A stretch of 64,000 bases of DNA from Vespula vulgaris (GCF_905475345.1 NC_066595.1:6712501-6776500); one strand, 5' to 3'. Positions 1-12,403 are shown, counted from the first letter of the stretch. The notes: generated by a model not told the origin, from the sequence alone. Program-made: numbers and translations.

Positions 1-1810
1 AAAATATCATAAAAGGTAGTATATTCTGTGAGTTTTTTCTAAGCACAGAGATACATACATAATCTGATACATATAGATGTATCTATTCTTAGTAATTTTA
101 TAAAATAAAATTTCAATTAGACATGTGATTTTCTCTTTGAATAGACACATATCTATATGAAACTTTTAATATACAACTACTTATATATTTTACTCCTACA
201 AAAATATATTTCGACATTTTTCATATAAAACTTTAATTGTGATGTATACATTAAAAATGTCATTTCTAAAAGAATAAATATATAAAAAGCCATCATAGAA
301 TAAATAAATATACATAGAGATTAATCTCATTACAGAATGTAGTTGTTCTGTTTAAACAATCTTTGTAAATCAAACTTTCCTATTAAAAACTATTTACTTT
401 CTTAATTTTAAAATACATATGTAGAAATAATGAATCCTATTTCATTTAACTTTTATCTTCTATAAATATGAAATATTACACAACAATATGTTTTTGTTAC
501 TACATAGGTTATACAAATTATTAATATAGTTAAATGTATGTTATAATTAGAAAAAAAAATTAACGTCCTTTGTCTCACATAACAATATAATTCCTAAATT
601 CCTGTATAAAATTTACGATTGTTGTGCTGCCATTCGTATAAAAAATATTTGCTGACTAGTAACTATAAAGATGTAAATATTTGTAAATTTCATTATGAAA
701 TTAATTCGTTAAATGTAGATAACACCTTATACATATAAGTAAGTTTATAAACTAAAGAAATTTTAACTTTTACGTATATTTACTATTCCTATAAAATAAA
801 AAGCATTAATGTTCAATTTTAGTAATAGAGATATGATAGACAAATTATATTTTACATTCTTATATGTTGTCACACAAACAATATTGAAATAATCAAGTAA
901 TATAATAAAAACAATATTCTTTATTCATTTTTAAGAAAACAACAGAGAATAAAGAAATATTTTTCTCTATTATTTCCACACAATATTAAATTATTAAAAT
1001 TTGATGTTTTGTATCAATATTTTATATATAATTAAATTATTTGTTGAATTTTTTTTTAATTCAAATTATATCAAAACAACAGAATAATTACTATTATTAA
1101 AATATATATATGTATGTATGTATGTACGTCTGCACATATACATATATATATAGTAGTAGTTTTGTGTAAATTGAAACATACACTCACACAAGCAAAACAA
1201 TACTACACTTTTCATAACATATAAATAAAATTTCAATGCCTAAAACTTACAAATATGGTTCTTGCACTTTTAAATTATTTATTTTTATAAGGTTACTTAC
1301 TGAACATATAAAATACTTCCTTTATAAGAAAATATTTTTACGCTTTATTTATCATAAAAAATATATTTGCATAGAAAAATGTAATTATTACGGTCTTCAA
1401 AAAATATATATTGGAAATAAATATTATATATTAATAGATGTTTTACACTCAGTGAAAAAATAAAAATGTTGAACATTTAATTATAAAGATTATCAGCTAC
1501 TTTCAAACTTATATTTATAAAAGATGTAATTAAAGATTATGTATCAAGAAATTCTGGAGATGCTGATACTCTGATAACAAAATGCTGAGATGATAATATA
1601 CATATCATATCTAATACAGTAAATCAAAGTGCAATGTTCCATATTTGAAGATACAAATAAGTTCGATTACAACGTTAATTACGCGCACAATGTTATAAAT
1701 ATTTATAAAGATGACACAAGTAGGTGAAACAACAATGCAGACAAAAAATATCTGGTTCAATGAAGTATCACGTGCTATTCAAAAAATGATGTGACTAGAA
1801 GGAATGCATG
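1..1810. other. AT-rich flank downstream of the GPAT gene
   Basis: No supportable gene. The stretch is very AT-rich, with short (AT)n and TATG runs near 1,100-1,150. The one open frame (1236-1463, plus strand) is made of AT-rich codons with no recognisable domain and looks like chance. It may hold the end of the GPAT 3' UTR and intergenic DNA. Confidence 0.6.
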
Positions 1811-1816
1811 TTTATT
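1811..1816 (-). terminator. AATAAA poly(A) signal overlapping the GPAT stop codon
   Basis: On the minus strand the last codon and stop read GAA TAA A, so a canonical AATAAA hexamer contains the stop codon at 1814-1812. If used, the mRNA would have a 3' UTR of only about 10-30 nt. Further TTTATT (minus AATAAA) hexamers lie at lower coordinates, so a longer UTR is also possible. Confidence 0.4.
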
Positions 1817-4800
1817 CAACTTTAAGGCGTTTACTGAATTCTTCTTGTTGTTTCTCCCTCCATTCTTTCTTTGGTTTCATTCTTTTAAGTTGGCCATCCC
1901 TAATAATAAAAAAATATGTGTATGCTAACCAATAATAATTTTTTCTACAATTTAATATTAATTCGTTTCTTAATTTTAGTTTACCATTGTAAATCGACAA
2001 GTCCGCCCTGTCTTGCTATAACTGATTTTACTCTATTTGCAAAATCAATGGCACTCTCTCCTTCGTTTCTGTACATTGGAGGTAAATACCAAACCTCGCA
2101 AACTATAGCCCAACTAGACATCATCATATACAAGTACTGTAACATTGAGTAACGACTGCTATTCCAAAATGCGTCACCAAATCGTGGATCGTACTATATA
2201 AAAAATTCATAATAAAAATACTTAAAATTTTTAGAAATGCCTATGAGTACACCCATATATATGTAAATATATAGTATATAAATTACTAAAAATAATATAT
2301 ATATTTACATATAAACACATTACCTTGATTGCAACAGGGTAAATGACACCACCTACTTCAAAACTACCCTTTTTAAATTGCATAACAGACGTATTGTTAA
2401 TACAAGTTCCTTCAGGAAAAATCAGTATTGGTGGATTAGTAGGATCTGATACGTGTTCTTTTAATCTAAATATAATGTAATATAACAATTATTTTACTAG
2501 ATTATAATACGAATTTTAGAAAGTAATAGAAATATATCATTTTTTTACCTTCTTGCAACTGCTTCTCTATCTTTAACTTCAGAACGTTCAAACCATATAT
2601 GTGGAGAAGCACGAGCAAGTGCTCTTTGTAAAATCCCCAAGAATCCACCATGCCTCTGACCTATCTATAGTCGGATTAATTACTAATTAAAATAATTATA
2701 TAATAATAATCGATTAATTATCAAAATAAGTACAGAAGACAAAAACACACAAAAAATACTTGTTATGTCTCTCTCTAGATAATACCAACTTAGTACATAT
2801 TAGATAATATATAATAATTATATATCATTTAATATATATTACAAAAAAAAATTTTTAATGAATTTAATATAATTAATACATTATCTATCATATTAATTAT
2901 TTCCAAACTAAACATCTGTAAATATACGATGAATGATAAAACATACCAAAGAATAACAATTATCACACATAAGTACGAGTACATCAATAGGAGATGTGTG
3001 ATTAGCTACACAAATGCCTCTGACTGGTCGATTTTCTGGATGGTGGTAAGTAATGACTGAAGACAAAGCACTGGATAATACAGCAAAGCACATTATGGAG
3101 ACTTTGTAGTTGAGCCATCGTTTGAAGCTACCCTCTGGAATGTAGCCCACTACTGCTGTGCACATTGTCAGCCACATCACCTGTAAACCACAAGCTTTGC
3201 ACCTGAGAAACGACGAATCCCTCTGAATAGTTGCTGTGTAGATACTACCTGTAAAGCAAAGTTACAGGATACTGTTACCTGTAACACTTACGAATTTGTA
3301 ATGACTTTGACAAGGTAAATGAGAAATATCTTTAAAAGATTGTACTCACAAATGGAATCTCTAGTAGTCAACTTGAACAATATGTAAAAAAATAATGATT
3401 ATGCTAAATATGCAACAAATTTATAAATAGTAATTATTATCATGATATATATAATAATAAAAATATGTTGTATGTATAAATCATAAGCAAAAAGTTATAA
3501 TTTTATATCCACAACTAATAAAAAAAATATTTAGTGACAATATAGATATATTTACTGTATTATATTATTATATTTATTATGTATTTATTCTTAAGCTTGC
3601 AAATTTATATATTCATTTACCAATTCAAAACTTGTGTGTGTGTGCTTAAGATACAAACGTCATTAATGGAGGTATAATTAACTACTTCCAGTTTCTGGTT
3701 TGTTTTCTGGACTGTGTATCCAAATCGAAACATGAGTCTAAATGTAATAAGAAATGTCTGATTATTTGCCCAACGTTTTATAGAATTGTTTGGCAAGAAT
3801 CCAACTAAATATGTTGTGAGGACAAAGTACCTAAGAAACTTCATTATTAGTGAAGTTCAATTTTTGATACATAGTAAAAACATATAAAAATTATATTACA
3901 TGGAATTGTGTAAATTTAACACTTTTATGTAACAATCTAATACTTGATCTATAATAAGATGATATATAGAGAGAATTTATGTTTTAAACTTATTATATAA
4001 AATTATACACAACTGAAATATCATTACTTCTCATACCTGTAATAATATTACTTATATTAAAAATAAATATAGTCTTTAGGCCAACTTTCTGAAATATATA
4101 CTTGTTTTATGCTATCTTAAATAATTATAAAGAATAAAAATATAAAATTGATTGAACTTACTCCTATGCAACAGATGAATATTCTCAAAGGTAGAAGAAA
4201 ACAATATCGCATAAAAAATCCAAACATCCATATTACTGTTAATTTCCAAGATATAAATTCATAATGCCTATTTGTCCGTGTGAGAAGATTCCAATTCTGT
4301 AAATATTAAAAAATAATAAAAAAGCAATAAATCATAAATATGAGATTATCATTTTACATTTCTTATAACTAAGAGAACATGTACAAAATGAATATTTTTA
4401 CCTTTAGTTCTTCTGCTTCAAAACGTGAAGTTACTTCATCTTCAATAATGGCCTCTACTCCAGCTCTAATGTAATCTAAGCAAATAGCTGGTTCAAATCC
4501 TTTTTTGAGGGCTTCAAAAGAATTGCGTCGTATAAGAGTATTCTAAAGAAAGACACATGTAAACAAATTTTCTTATGTTAGATATAACAACTGTTATTTT
4601 TTAATTTAATTTTATAATTTTTCTAATTGATTTTTGCATTTATAAATATAATCCCTAAAAAAGCAATTTACCTCCTTACTGCTATCTACATCCTTTGAAA
4701 TTTCCTCAATTTTTTCAGTTGTATGTTCACCTACATGGTTTTTATTATTTTGCATCTCTGGCTCAGGTAATAGAATCAAATCTGTTGATCTAGCTATGAC

Positions 4801-7541
4801 TTGATTATTACTCATAATTCCATTTTGTATTTGAAATTCCTTGTCCATGGAATGCTTGTTTAATTTTTGCTGTGTATTTCTTGTAATAGATTCATGCTCC
4901 TCCTCTTCTTCCAAGGTATTATTTTTATTTCTTTCTTTTTCTATATTCTGCCTACCATACTGTAATCAATTACAATAATAAATCCATCAAATTTCCTTAT
5001 ATTTATATATCAAATATTGACATAAAAATAAATTATGAGAGACAAAAAAATAATAATATCTAATAACCAATAAATATTATAATGATAAAAAAATATTCAT
5101 AATAAACAAAAATTAATTTATATCGCATAAGAAAAATATTAAACTACGATTTGAAAAAAAAGATTTCATATTTTTATTTTATTTTATCTTATTTTAATTT
5201 AATTTAATTTAATTTAATTTAATTTAATTTAATTCGTTTTTCATTCATTTCTCTTTTAAGAGGTTAGATCATTTATCTGCATTAATCTCTACACGGTTCG
5301 ATATCAAAGGAGAATCTCTTTTAGACACCGATCCATAAGCCATATCCATTTAGAATAGTTATAAACTCACGGACTGATTACCGTTATATTGAAGTAACCT
5401 TTGTTCATCACGTGCAAATATGGATAGGTAAACCACATAATACATATGATTTTACATTGAAGCGTAAATCAAAAATAATATTTTACGATAATGAAATTGA
5501 ATTTAAATAATATATTATCTTTTATAGTTTTATAATTAAAAAAGAAAAAAGAAGAAAATATTTTTACATCTGTCTGAAAGATCATTTCGAATCTTTTTCT
5601 CACAAAGACTTGATCAATAGATATAATGTTTATCGAGAGATTAAAAAAAAAATGAGCCTTGAACCAAGCTTTATCATTATTCTCTTTGTTTTTTTTGTTA
5701 ATGATTTATCCTTAAAATATTATTTTATTATATTTTAGAAATAAACAAATGATAAAATACGATTCGTTCCCGCTTAAGAACGATATGTCTCTATTCTGAT
5801 TTTTTTTTCTTTTTTTTTTACGCATTTCTTTTACATATTTCGCCACACTTACCCGAAATTTTTACATAATTTCTTCATATTGCATAAACATATTTATTTT
5901 ATCGTGTTTTTATCAACACGTATATTTGTGTTTTTGAACACACATATATATTAATATTTTTTCAAATGCGAATAGAAATAGAATTTAAATAGGACAAAAA
6001 TTATTCATTATTAAAATAAAACTGACAACGAATAATTCTATATTCTTATTTATAGTTTTTGTCATTTCTACATATATACAAAACGAACAGGAGGGAGTTC
6101 TATAAGATAGTCAAGGTAATCATATTCTCAAGAAGTCGAAGTCTAACATTATAAATGAGTACTAACTTATCAATGGTAGAATCACGCAGTGATTTCGTAA
6201 GAGGCATCAAATTGAAACTTTGAAGTATTAGAATATGCAAAATATTCTCATTTATTTTAATGTATACAATATAAATACGATTAAAAAACTGATATAGAAT
6301 ATTTATAAAGCAAATATATGAAAAAAAAAAAAAACGATGACACGTATTATTTAAGAAATCGAGAACGAACAAGTATCACTGATAATATCACAATTACTAA
6401 GATAATAAAAAACATCTGTCTTCTTTAAGTAGATATAAGAGCATTTTCTACATGTTTTATTCCGATATTTCATTATTTTAATAATCAAGATCGATTTATT
6501 TCACATTTAAATTTTTCAATATTTTCGATCTCGGATATCTTTGTTAGAAAAATTTCTTTCACAATCATGTACAGAACAAAAACATTAAATTATATGTTTA
6601 GAGATAATTATACACAACGTATTTTTACGATCCATATTAATTGAATGCGAAGAATTATGAATTCAAAAAAATAAAACGACGGTCATTAGATGAATAGCAA
6701 TGTCATTGAAACGTGGATTTACTACAAATCAACATCGATTTTCAAATTTTATTTTTTCGGTCTAACACAATGCCATAATTAAATAGTTTGCAATATTTAT
6801 TGTAATTATATAATTAATAAGTATATTATATCTTAACACATAAATAGCGCGATATTTCAAACAATATTAACTGATGATACTACTATGGTGCAGATTTGAT
6901 GAATTTAGATATCAATAAAAATTTGAATATCAATATATTGATGCATTCTCATAAGATATTATATATTAGCATTTTAACATTAGTACATTATAAGAATACT
7001 TTTAATCAAGATAAACGTATAAATGATATTATAATTATTTTTAGGTTAAATAAAACTAAATCTTTCTAAAATCATTATAAAATATACAATATCATCGTGG
7101 AAACGTATCACTAAATTTATTTCTATTCAAGGTTATAAAAAAAAAAATCGTTTCCATACGTTTTGCACAATTTAATGCTTGAATCACGAGAAACAACGAA
7201 ACAAACATAACCTTTCTCAGAATAAAATTGCATGATATAACAAAATTAGTTTCTTTAATTAATACTGATACATTGATATTGTTCACATAAAAATAGATAG
7301 AAATTTAGTCAAGCTTAGATTCAAATTGGCTCACGAAAGAAACTAACTATTTAAAACATGATTCCTCTATTTTTACTGGTTGACTTACCTCAAAAAGTGC
7401 TAATAATAGTTTTACGTATAATCTGCGAACACCAAGTGATTTGCCGATGGATGCCAGAAATATAATAGCAAGTAAAAACATAAGGAACGGTGTCAATAGC
7501 AAAGAAAACGCGAATGAAATCACCATCCATGGGAGCGCCAT
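1812..7541 (-). CDS. GPAT4: Glycerol-3-phosphate acyltransferase, GPAT3/4 type (AGPAT6-like)
   Basis: ER-membrane enzyme that acylates glycerol-3-phosphate at sn-1, the first step of glycerolipid and triacylglycerol synthesis. Exons, minus strand: 7541-7389, 4959-4672, 4542-4402, 4296-4162, 3180-2947, 2664-2549, 2465-2324, 2193-1985 and 1899-1812. All have GT/AG borders and matching phases, giving 501 aa. The start (MALPWM) opens a hydrophobic N-terminal segment (about residues 5-35). Exon 2 is acidic and poorly conserved. Exon 4 holds a hydrophobic stretch after WNLLTRTNRHYEFISW. The acyltransferase blocks are NHTSPID (His about 300) with GQ.HGG after it, WFERSE (about 341-346), FPEGTCINNTS (about 372-382) and YPVAIK. 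The C-terminus (DGQLKR...) is family-typical. Length is slightly above the vertebrate enzymes (about 440-456 aa), mainly from exon 2. GPAT3 versus GPAT4 cannot be separated by eye; insects usually have a single gene of this type. Confidence 0.95.
3621..3838 (-). pseudogene. Degenerate second copy of GPAT exon 5
   Basis: Inside the intron between GPAT exons 4 and 5 lies an open stretch aligning end to end with exon 5: LVGFLPNNSIKRW matches VVGYIPEGSFKRW, and NYTSINDVCIL matches NHTSPIDVLVL. It looks like a tandem exon duplicate once usable as a mutually exclusive exon. Signs of decay: the catalytic NHxxxxD reads NYTSIND (His to Tyr, Pro to Ile), the middle is 7 residues shorter, the upstream AG (3840-3839) lacks a pyrimidine tract, and the best donor (GTAAAT after 3621) leaves phase 2, whereas exon 6 needs phase 0 and would hit TGA at once. 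It could still be spliced as a poison exon. Confidence 0.6.
4960..7388 (-). other. GPAT intron 1
   Basis: A 2.4-kb AT-rich intron separating the membrane-anchor exon from the acidic linker exon. It carries a pentanucleotide AATTT repeat near 5,193-5,234. I see no coding segment or RNA gene; the ORFs here (for example 6100-6372 and 7092-7286, minus) are AT-driven. Confidence 0.7.
5193..5234. repeat. (AATTT)n microsatellite
   Basis: About eight consecutive copies of the pentamer TTAAT/AATTT within GPAT intron 1, preceded by related TTTTA runs from 5,170. Confidence 0.85.
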
Positions 7542-7960
7542 TTTGCTAACTATCGAGTACTGTCGAGCACTGTCGCGAGTTAGTTTCGTGTACCTTATCT
7601 TCGTACATTAAACCTTTGAAAAGGAAGTCAATAATCTAGATTGTAAACCTTCAGTTAGACAGTTTCCTTTTAAAAGATAACACTGCGCCATCTATCGAGT
7701 AAAGATGAAAAGTACTTACCAATGATTATTAACCTTGTAACATCAAACTTATTTCTCATTCTTAATATTTTAATGATAGTAGAAGGGAAATTTTTGAAGC
7801 TCTGAAACAATAAAAATAAAGATTTTTAATTTATTTAGCACATTAAAAAAAAATTTTCTAATAAATAGCATATGAATAATTCGCAAAAGATTTATATTTA
7901 TAAAATATGTATATGCGTATATAACGTTATTTTATTATTTGCCAGTAATTACAAAATTAT
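7542..7960. promoter_or_regulatory. Leo1-GPAT tandem intergenic region, GPAT promoter
   Basis: 419 bp between the Leo1 stop and the GPAT start (both minus strand). It must hold the short Leo1 3' UTR and the GPAT promoter and 5' UTR. No TATA box stands out near the GPAT start. A CTCF-like GCGCCATCTA lies at 7685-7694. Confidence 0.55.
7931..7936 (-). terminator. AATAAA poly(A) signal for Leo1
   Basis: TTTATT on the plus strand reads AATAAA on the minus strand, 25 nt past the Leo1 stop codon (7963-7961). This predicts a 3' UTR of about 40-60 nt, which fits the tight spacing to GPAT. Confidence 0.6.
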
Positions 7961-10624
7961 TTAATCGCTAGTATTATCCGCTTGATTATCATCCTCTCCA
8001 CCGCTTGCTGAAGCACTCTCAGAATTAGATTCTTCGTCAGAATCTTTAAGTACTTTTCCTTTTATATTTTTCTTTGGTCTCAAAGTTTCAAAGTCTGAAC
8101 CTTCTTCATCGGAAGAATAAATATTCGATGCAGCTAAAATAAAAGAATGAAATTATCATAAATATTAAAAAGAAACCACATTGTAATATAGTATGATATA
8201 CTAAAATATATACCTTTAGTAGTAGCACCCTTTTTATATTTATTTTTTATAGCTGCAAGAGAAATAGCACCTTCATCTTCAGAAGCGTCGTCATGATAAG
8301 CATCTACACCATATCCAGTAGAAGCTCTTCCTGTGCTTCGACCCCCACTAGCAGATTTTTTCGTCTTACTTTGAACACGCATAGCCATTCTCAATTTCTC
8401 TTCTTCTTTCTAAAATTCGTAAACAATTATTTATCAATTTTTTTATTTTATAAAAAAAAAACAATTAATGATAAAATAACTAAAATTAACATAAAAATAT
8501 TTCATCCCAACCTTTATCATTTCATATCTATTTTGATCTGGATTCATTCCCACTTGAGAAAGAACTTTAATACCAGATGTTTTTTGTGATCTATCTGCTA
8601 AAGACATTGTCATTTTTCTATGTGTAAAGGACTCGGTTGAATGAGGACGGAAGGTCAATTTCGTCCTAAACACTGCTTGTCCTTGTAGCCCAGTACCTTG
8701 TCGTATGTAAAGGTGATTATGATCACCCTGTAAGGGCTGCTTATATACATCGAATATTTCAGATCCTAAATGCAATGACATACTGCCATCTGACCATTTA
8801 ACAAACCTAGCGTTACTCTCATGTGCAACTCTTCCTTCATCATCAAATACTTCTTTCCATCTTATTGTATTTTCAACTTTGAGTTTTAATCGAGCTCTAC
8901 CTTCCTCATCTAAAGTTTCTTCCTCATCAATCTCATCTTCATAAGTATCATGGTCAAACGGTCTAGTTTCTACAGATAAGAAATTAGGAAGCTTGACAAA
9001 ATGTATTTCTCTGCCTAAATCCGTAGATATTTTTGGAATTTCCACATCAATCCTAGTTTCTGGTGGTGGTTCTGGTTCATCTTCTTTATCTTTCTCATCC
9101 TATAATAAAAATATGTAAAATATATCTGTTAGAATAAAAAGAAAATCATATAGAATATATATTTTTGTGAGTATATTCAATAAAGTAGAATATATTTAAT
9201 GAAATAAGTTTATGATCATACATCTTCAATAACAGGTTGATGACTTGGTCCTTCCCCACCACTATCAGATCTTCCTCTGCTAAGACTTCTACTTCTACTT
9301 CTACTTCGGCTTTTACTTCGGCTTCTACTTCGGCTTTCACGTTTTTCTTTATCTTCAGTTTCCTTTTTCTCTTTCTCATCATCGGTACTAATATCACTTG
9401 CATCACCAAATAAGGCATCTGCTGTTGGAGCTACACTATCTTCTTTATCTTTTTCTGTATCTTCATTATCAGAGTCTGAACCTATTACAGCTCTATGCTT
9501 TTTAATATTTTTTGTTTCTTCTGAATCATTAGTTTTGCGCTTTTTAGATTCTTCTAAATCACTATCATCAGATTTAGCACTTTCATTACCTAAAACAAAA
9601 AATATAAATCGATAGAACAAATAGAAACAAATATATTTCACATAAATAAATTTTACTGACCAGCTGCAACAAAAGATTTTTCAGATTCATTATCACTTCT
9701 ATCTTCCTTAGGACTTTGAGACTTTCTAGAATCTAATACCTTTGATTCGTTTCCTTCATCTGACTTTCTACTTTCTTCTGATCTTCTACTTTCTTCTGAT
9801 TTTCTACTTCCTTCTGATTTTCTACTTCCATCTGACTTTCTGCTTCCATCTGATTTTCTACTTCCATCTGACTTTCTGCTTCGATCTGACTTTCTGCTTC
9901 CATCTGATTTTCTGCTTCCATCTGACTTTCTACTTCCATCTGATTTTCTACTTCCATCTGACTTTCTGCTTCCATCTGACTTTCTACTTTCATCTGACTT
10001 TCTGCTGTCATCTGATCTTCTGCTTCTATCTGATCTTTTACTTCCATTTGATTTTATACTTACATCGGACTTTCTACTTACATCTGATTTTTTACTAGCA
10101 TTTGACTTTCTACTTGCATCTGATTTTCTACTTCCATCAGATCTCCTGCTTATATCCGACCTCCTACTTTCATCTGATCTCCTACTAGCATCTGATCTTC
10201 TACTTGCATCTGATCTAGTTGATTTTACACTTGATCTTGATGAAACAGAAGCGTTATCAGAATCTGAACCTATGGTAATAATTTAGAATTAATTTAGTTA
10301 TGTTAATTGTACATTACTATTTAATTTGAGCACATTAAAAAGTAGACATTAATTTGAAGTAATTGTGCCGTAACAAATTTAATATAAAGTGAAATATATA
10401 TAAAACATATATATATGTATATATATCGTTTAAAATATATTTATTTATATGAAAAGTCCTCGTAAACATATATTTTATTCGTTAATAAAAATAAACACTA
10501 TGAATGAAACCATGTTATGAAAGATAGACAATGTCAATAAAGATGATTCTACAAAACTTTTAAGATTAAAATACGTACCAGAATCTCCGCTCGAATCTCT
10601 TAAACTTTCCTGTATTGGCGACAT
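7961..10624 (-). CDS. Leo1: RNA polymerase-associated protein Leo1 (PAF1 complex)
   Basis: Nuclear subunit of the PAF1 complex, which travels with RNA polymerase II and supports H2B ubiquitination and H3K4/K36 methylation. Exons: 10624-10579, 10269-9661, 9589-9222, 9099-8512, 8409-8214 and 8133-7961, all phase-compatible, 659 aa. Residues about 17-218 are a Ser/Arg/Asp-rich tail dominated by a hexapeptide repeat. Residues 220-341 are acidic and end in a second SR/RS run (9255-9340). The conserved Leo1 core is in exon 4 (residues 342-537: IPKISTDLGREIHFVKLPNFL, FVKWSDGSMSLHLG, YEMIK). The C-terminus is acidic, Ser-rich and ends in SGGEDDNQADNTSD. The start MSPIQESLRDSS is the only ATG in frame with the acidic tail. 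It is divergent from the ATP synthase e gene. Confidence 0.95.
9757..10206 (-). repeat. 25 x 18-bp coding minisatellite in Leo1 exon 2
   Basis: Twenty-five consecutive 18-bp units, in frame, each encoding S-R-K/R-S-D-x (x = G, A, E, D, V, I or R). Units near 9,811-9,990 are almost identical, while those toward the N-terminus have drifted (SNAS, SIKSNG). The repeat leaves the antisense strand and a second sense frame open too, so long spurious ORFs lie over it. Confidence 0.95.
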
Positions 10625-11328
10625 ATTTAATAAATAAATGCACTATAACCAAATTATTAAATCTCTAAATAAAAATAAATCACAACAAGATTGGCAGTAT
10701 CATATATTAGAGACTTCAATCAATCATTTTTTTATACTTCATTTTCACAAAATATTTATATTATTAATTTAAATTCAAACAAATGAAATTAAATGACATG
10801 TAACAAAAATGTACAAGAACAATTATTGTTTGTCCTCACGCTGAGAAATGTAGCGTTTTCATGTCCTATTGGTCTTACTTGTAATGCGTATGTTAAAACG
10901 TGTTATGATCACGTGATTAGGAATATCAATATTTCGTTGAGGACAATCTTAATTCGTTCTTATATTTTTATTTAACAAGATACAATAACGTTATAAAATA
11001 TTTAATAAATTAATCAAGATAATAAAATTTTAAACATGAGCACTAAGAAAATTTATTTACTATCAATAAACTTACAATCAAGTGGAAAATTAAAGTGGAC
11101 AAACAAAGTCCATTGTAATTCAGTTATGGTGGCTAGTAACGATGGCATTGTTGTCGAATTGAAATCTAGGGAATTTCTAAAGTATTTCTCTTCTGTTCAA
11201 CCTAAAAACATTGGATACTTTCGTGGTTACAAAGGAATGTAGAATATTACGAATAGTTACTTGCTGATGAGGATAGGAAATACTCGAGGATAGTATTGAG
11301 ACATTGTAAGATAGACATCACTAACAAA
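10625..11328. promoter_or_regulatory. Divergent Leo1 / ATP synthase e promoter region
   Basis: 704 bp between two divergently oriented starts, so it must hold both promoters and 5' UTRs. No clear TATA box; a CACGTGA E-box-like site lies at about 10,911-10,917. It also contains a 68-codon plus-strand ORF (11036-11242) of unknown status. Confidence 0.6.
11036..11242 (+). CDS. Unrecognised 68-codon ORF upstream of ATP synthase e
   Basis: An intact ATG-to-TAG frame (MSTKKIYLLS...FRGYKGM) that ends 86 bp before the ATP synthase e start. Residue composition is balanced (Lys, Ser, Val, Asn, few low-complexity runs), unlike the AT-driven ORFs nearby, but I recognise no family, signal peptide or membrane segment. 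It could be an upstream ORF in the 5' leader, a short independent gene, or chance. Confidence 0.2.
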   Translation: MSTKKIYLLSINLQSSGKLKWTNKVHCNSVMVASNDGIVVELKSREFLKYFSSVQPKNIGYFRGYKGM

Positions 11329-12403
11329 ATGTCGCTCTCAGCCGAACTCAATCCAAGACCCGTTCGTGTATCACCTTTAATAAAGGTACATGGGAATGAT
11401 TTTAATGTGCTTTGTTAATATATATTTATATGGTTAATAAATATATCTTAATATAGAAAAATATAACAATCTATTTTTTCATTATGTATTTATAAATAAA
11501 ATTGATTTCTATCGAAAATTTTATTTTATTATATAACTTGTAATGTATGTTAAATAGAAAATTGGACAACAATTCATTGTTATTTTGAGTTTATATTTAA
11601 TTGTTCAACTTTTCTTCGAAGTTCTTTTGTCATCTGTTTTTCTAACCTTTAATAATTTAATCTTTGGCAGTTCTATGTAAAATTGATTTTATTAATTTCT
11701 TTGTAATTATGTTTAAAGTTTTATAGAAACGAATAAAGAAAAAAAAAAAAAATAAACATAATCTAAAATTCTTTTACTGAAATAGTATAAAAAGAAATGT
11801 ATAGATTAAAGGAATTATTGTAGTCTTAATCTGTGATCTTAACCTTTGGATTTTTTTTGACAATTTTTATATATATATATAACCTTATATATATTGAATT
11901 AAAAAAAATTTTAATATCTGTCGATTTTATGTTATATATAGTTTTCACGATGGACATTACTTACTATGGGAATTTTATATGGAGCATTTTTCCAACGTAG
12001 ATATAGTAATATAGAAAATGCTCGTAGAGAAAAAGAAGAAAGAGAGAGACCAGCACGAGAAGCAAAAGAAGCAGCTGAAAAGAAGATTCGATTACAAGGT
12101 AATTATCATTTATATTTTCAAAAACTAATTGATGATTGATATTATAAAATAATATATATTTGTATATAATAGTATGTAATAATATATAATAGTATATTAT
12201 TATAATTCATCTATATATTTCGTAACTGTTCTAATTTTTATATCATAAAATCAATAGTTTGAATAAATTGTGATGTTCCAAAATTTTCTATAATATATAT
12301 TATAAGCATAATGTATACTTGAAATGTTTATGTATTAATCTTGTTTACCTTTTTTGTTTCAGAGGAACAAAAGATGTTAGCAGATCTCTTGAAAACAAAC
12401 TAA
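11329..12403 (+). CDS. ATPsynE: ATP synthase subunit e, mitochondrial
   Basis: Small inner-membrane subunit of mitochondrial F1Fo ATP synthase, needed for dimer and cristae formation. Exons 11329-11385, 11942-12098 and 12363-12403 give 84 aa. The N-terminus carries the family signature PVRVSPLIK followed by F.R...L..GILYGA, a single membrane helix with a small-residue G.L.GA face of the GxxxG type used for dimerisation. The rest is a charged helix (ARREKEERERPAREAKEAAEKK) facing the intermembrane space. Length and layout match insect orthologues (about 80 aa). It has a strong similarity match and consistent phases. Confidence 0.92.
11386..11941 (+). other. ATP synthase e intron 1
   Basis: 556-bp AT-rich intron (GTACAT donor, TATATAG acceptor). 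It contains a short poly(A) run near 11,740-11,754 and nothing else I can name. Confidence 0.75.

Noticed and set aside
1236..1463. 75-codon frame of Lys/Ile/Tyr
   Set aside because: Composition is what AT-rich DNA gives by chance; no similarity to a known family.
9733..10047. Minus-strand 104-codon EVENQME/ESQME repeat frame
   Set aside because: Out-of-frame reading of the same Leo1 minisatellite; the spliced Leo1 frame with phase-matched exons explains the DNA.
9742..10098. Plus-strand 118-codon Phe/His/Leu frame
   Set aside because: It is the antisense of the 18-bp Leo1 repeat, whose length divisible by three keeps other frames open.
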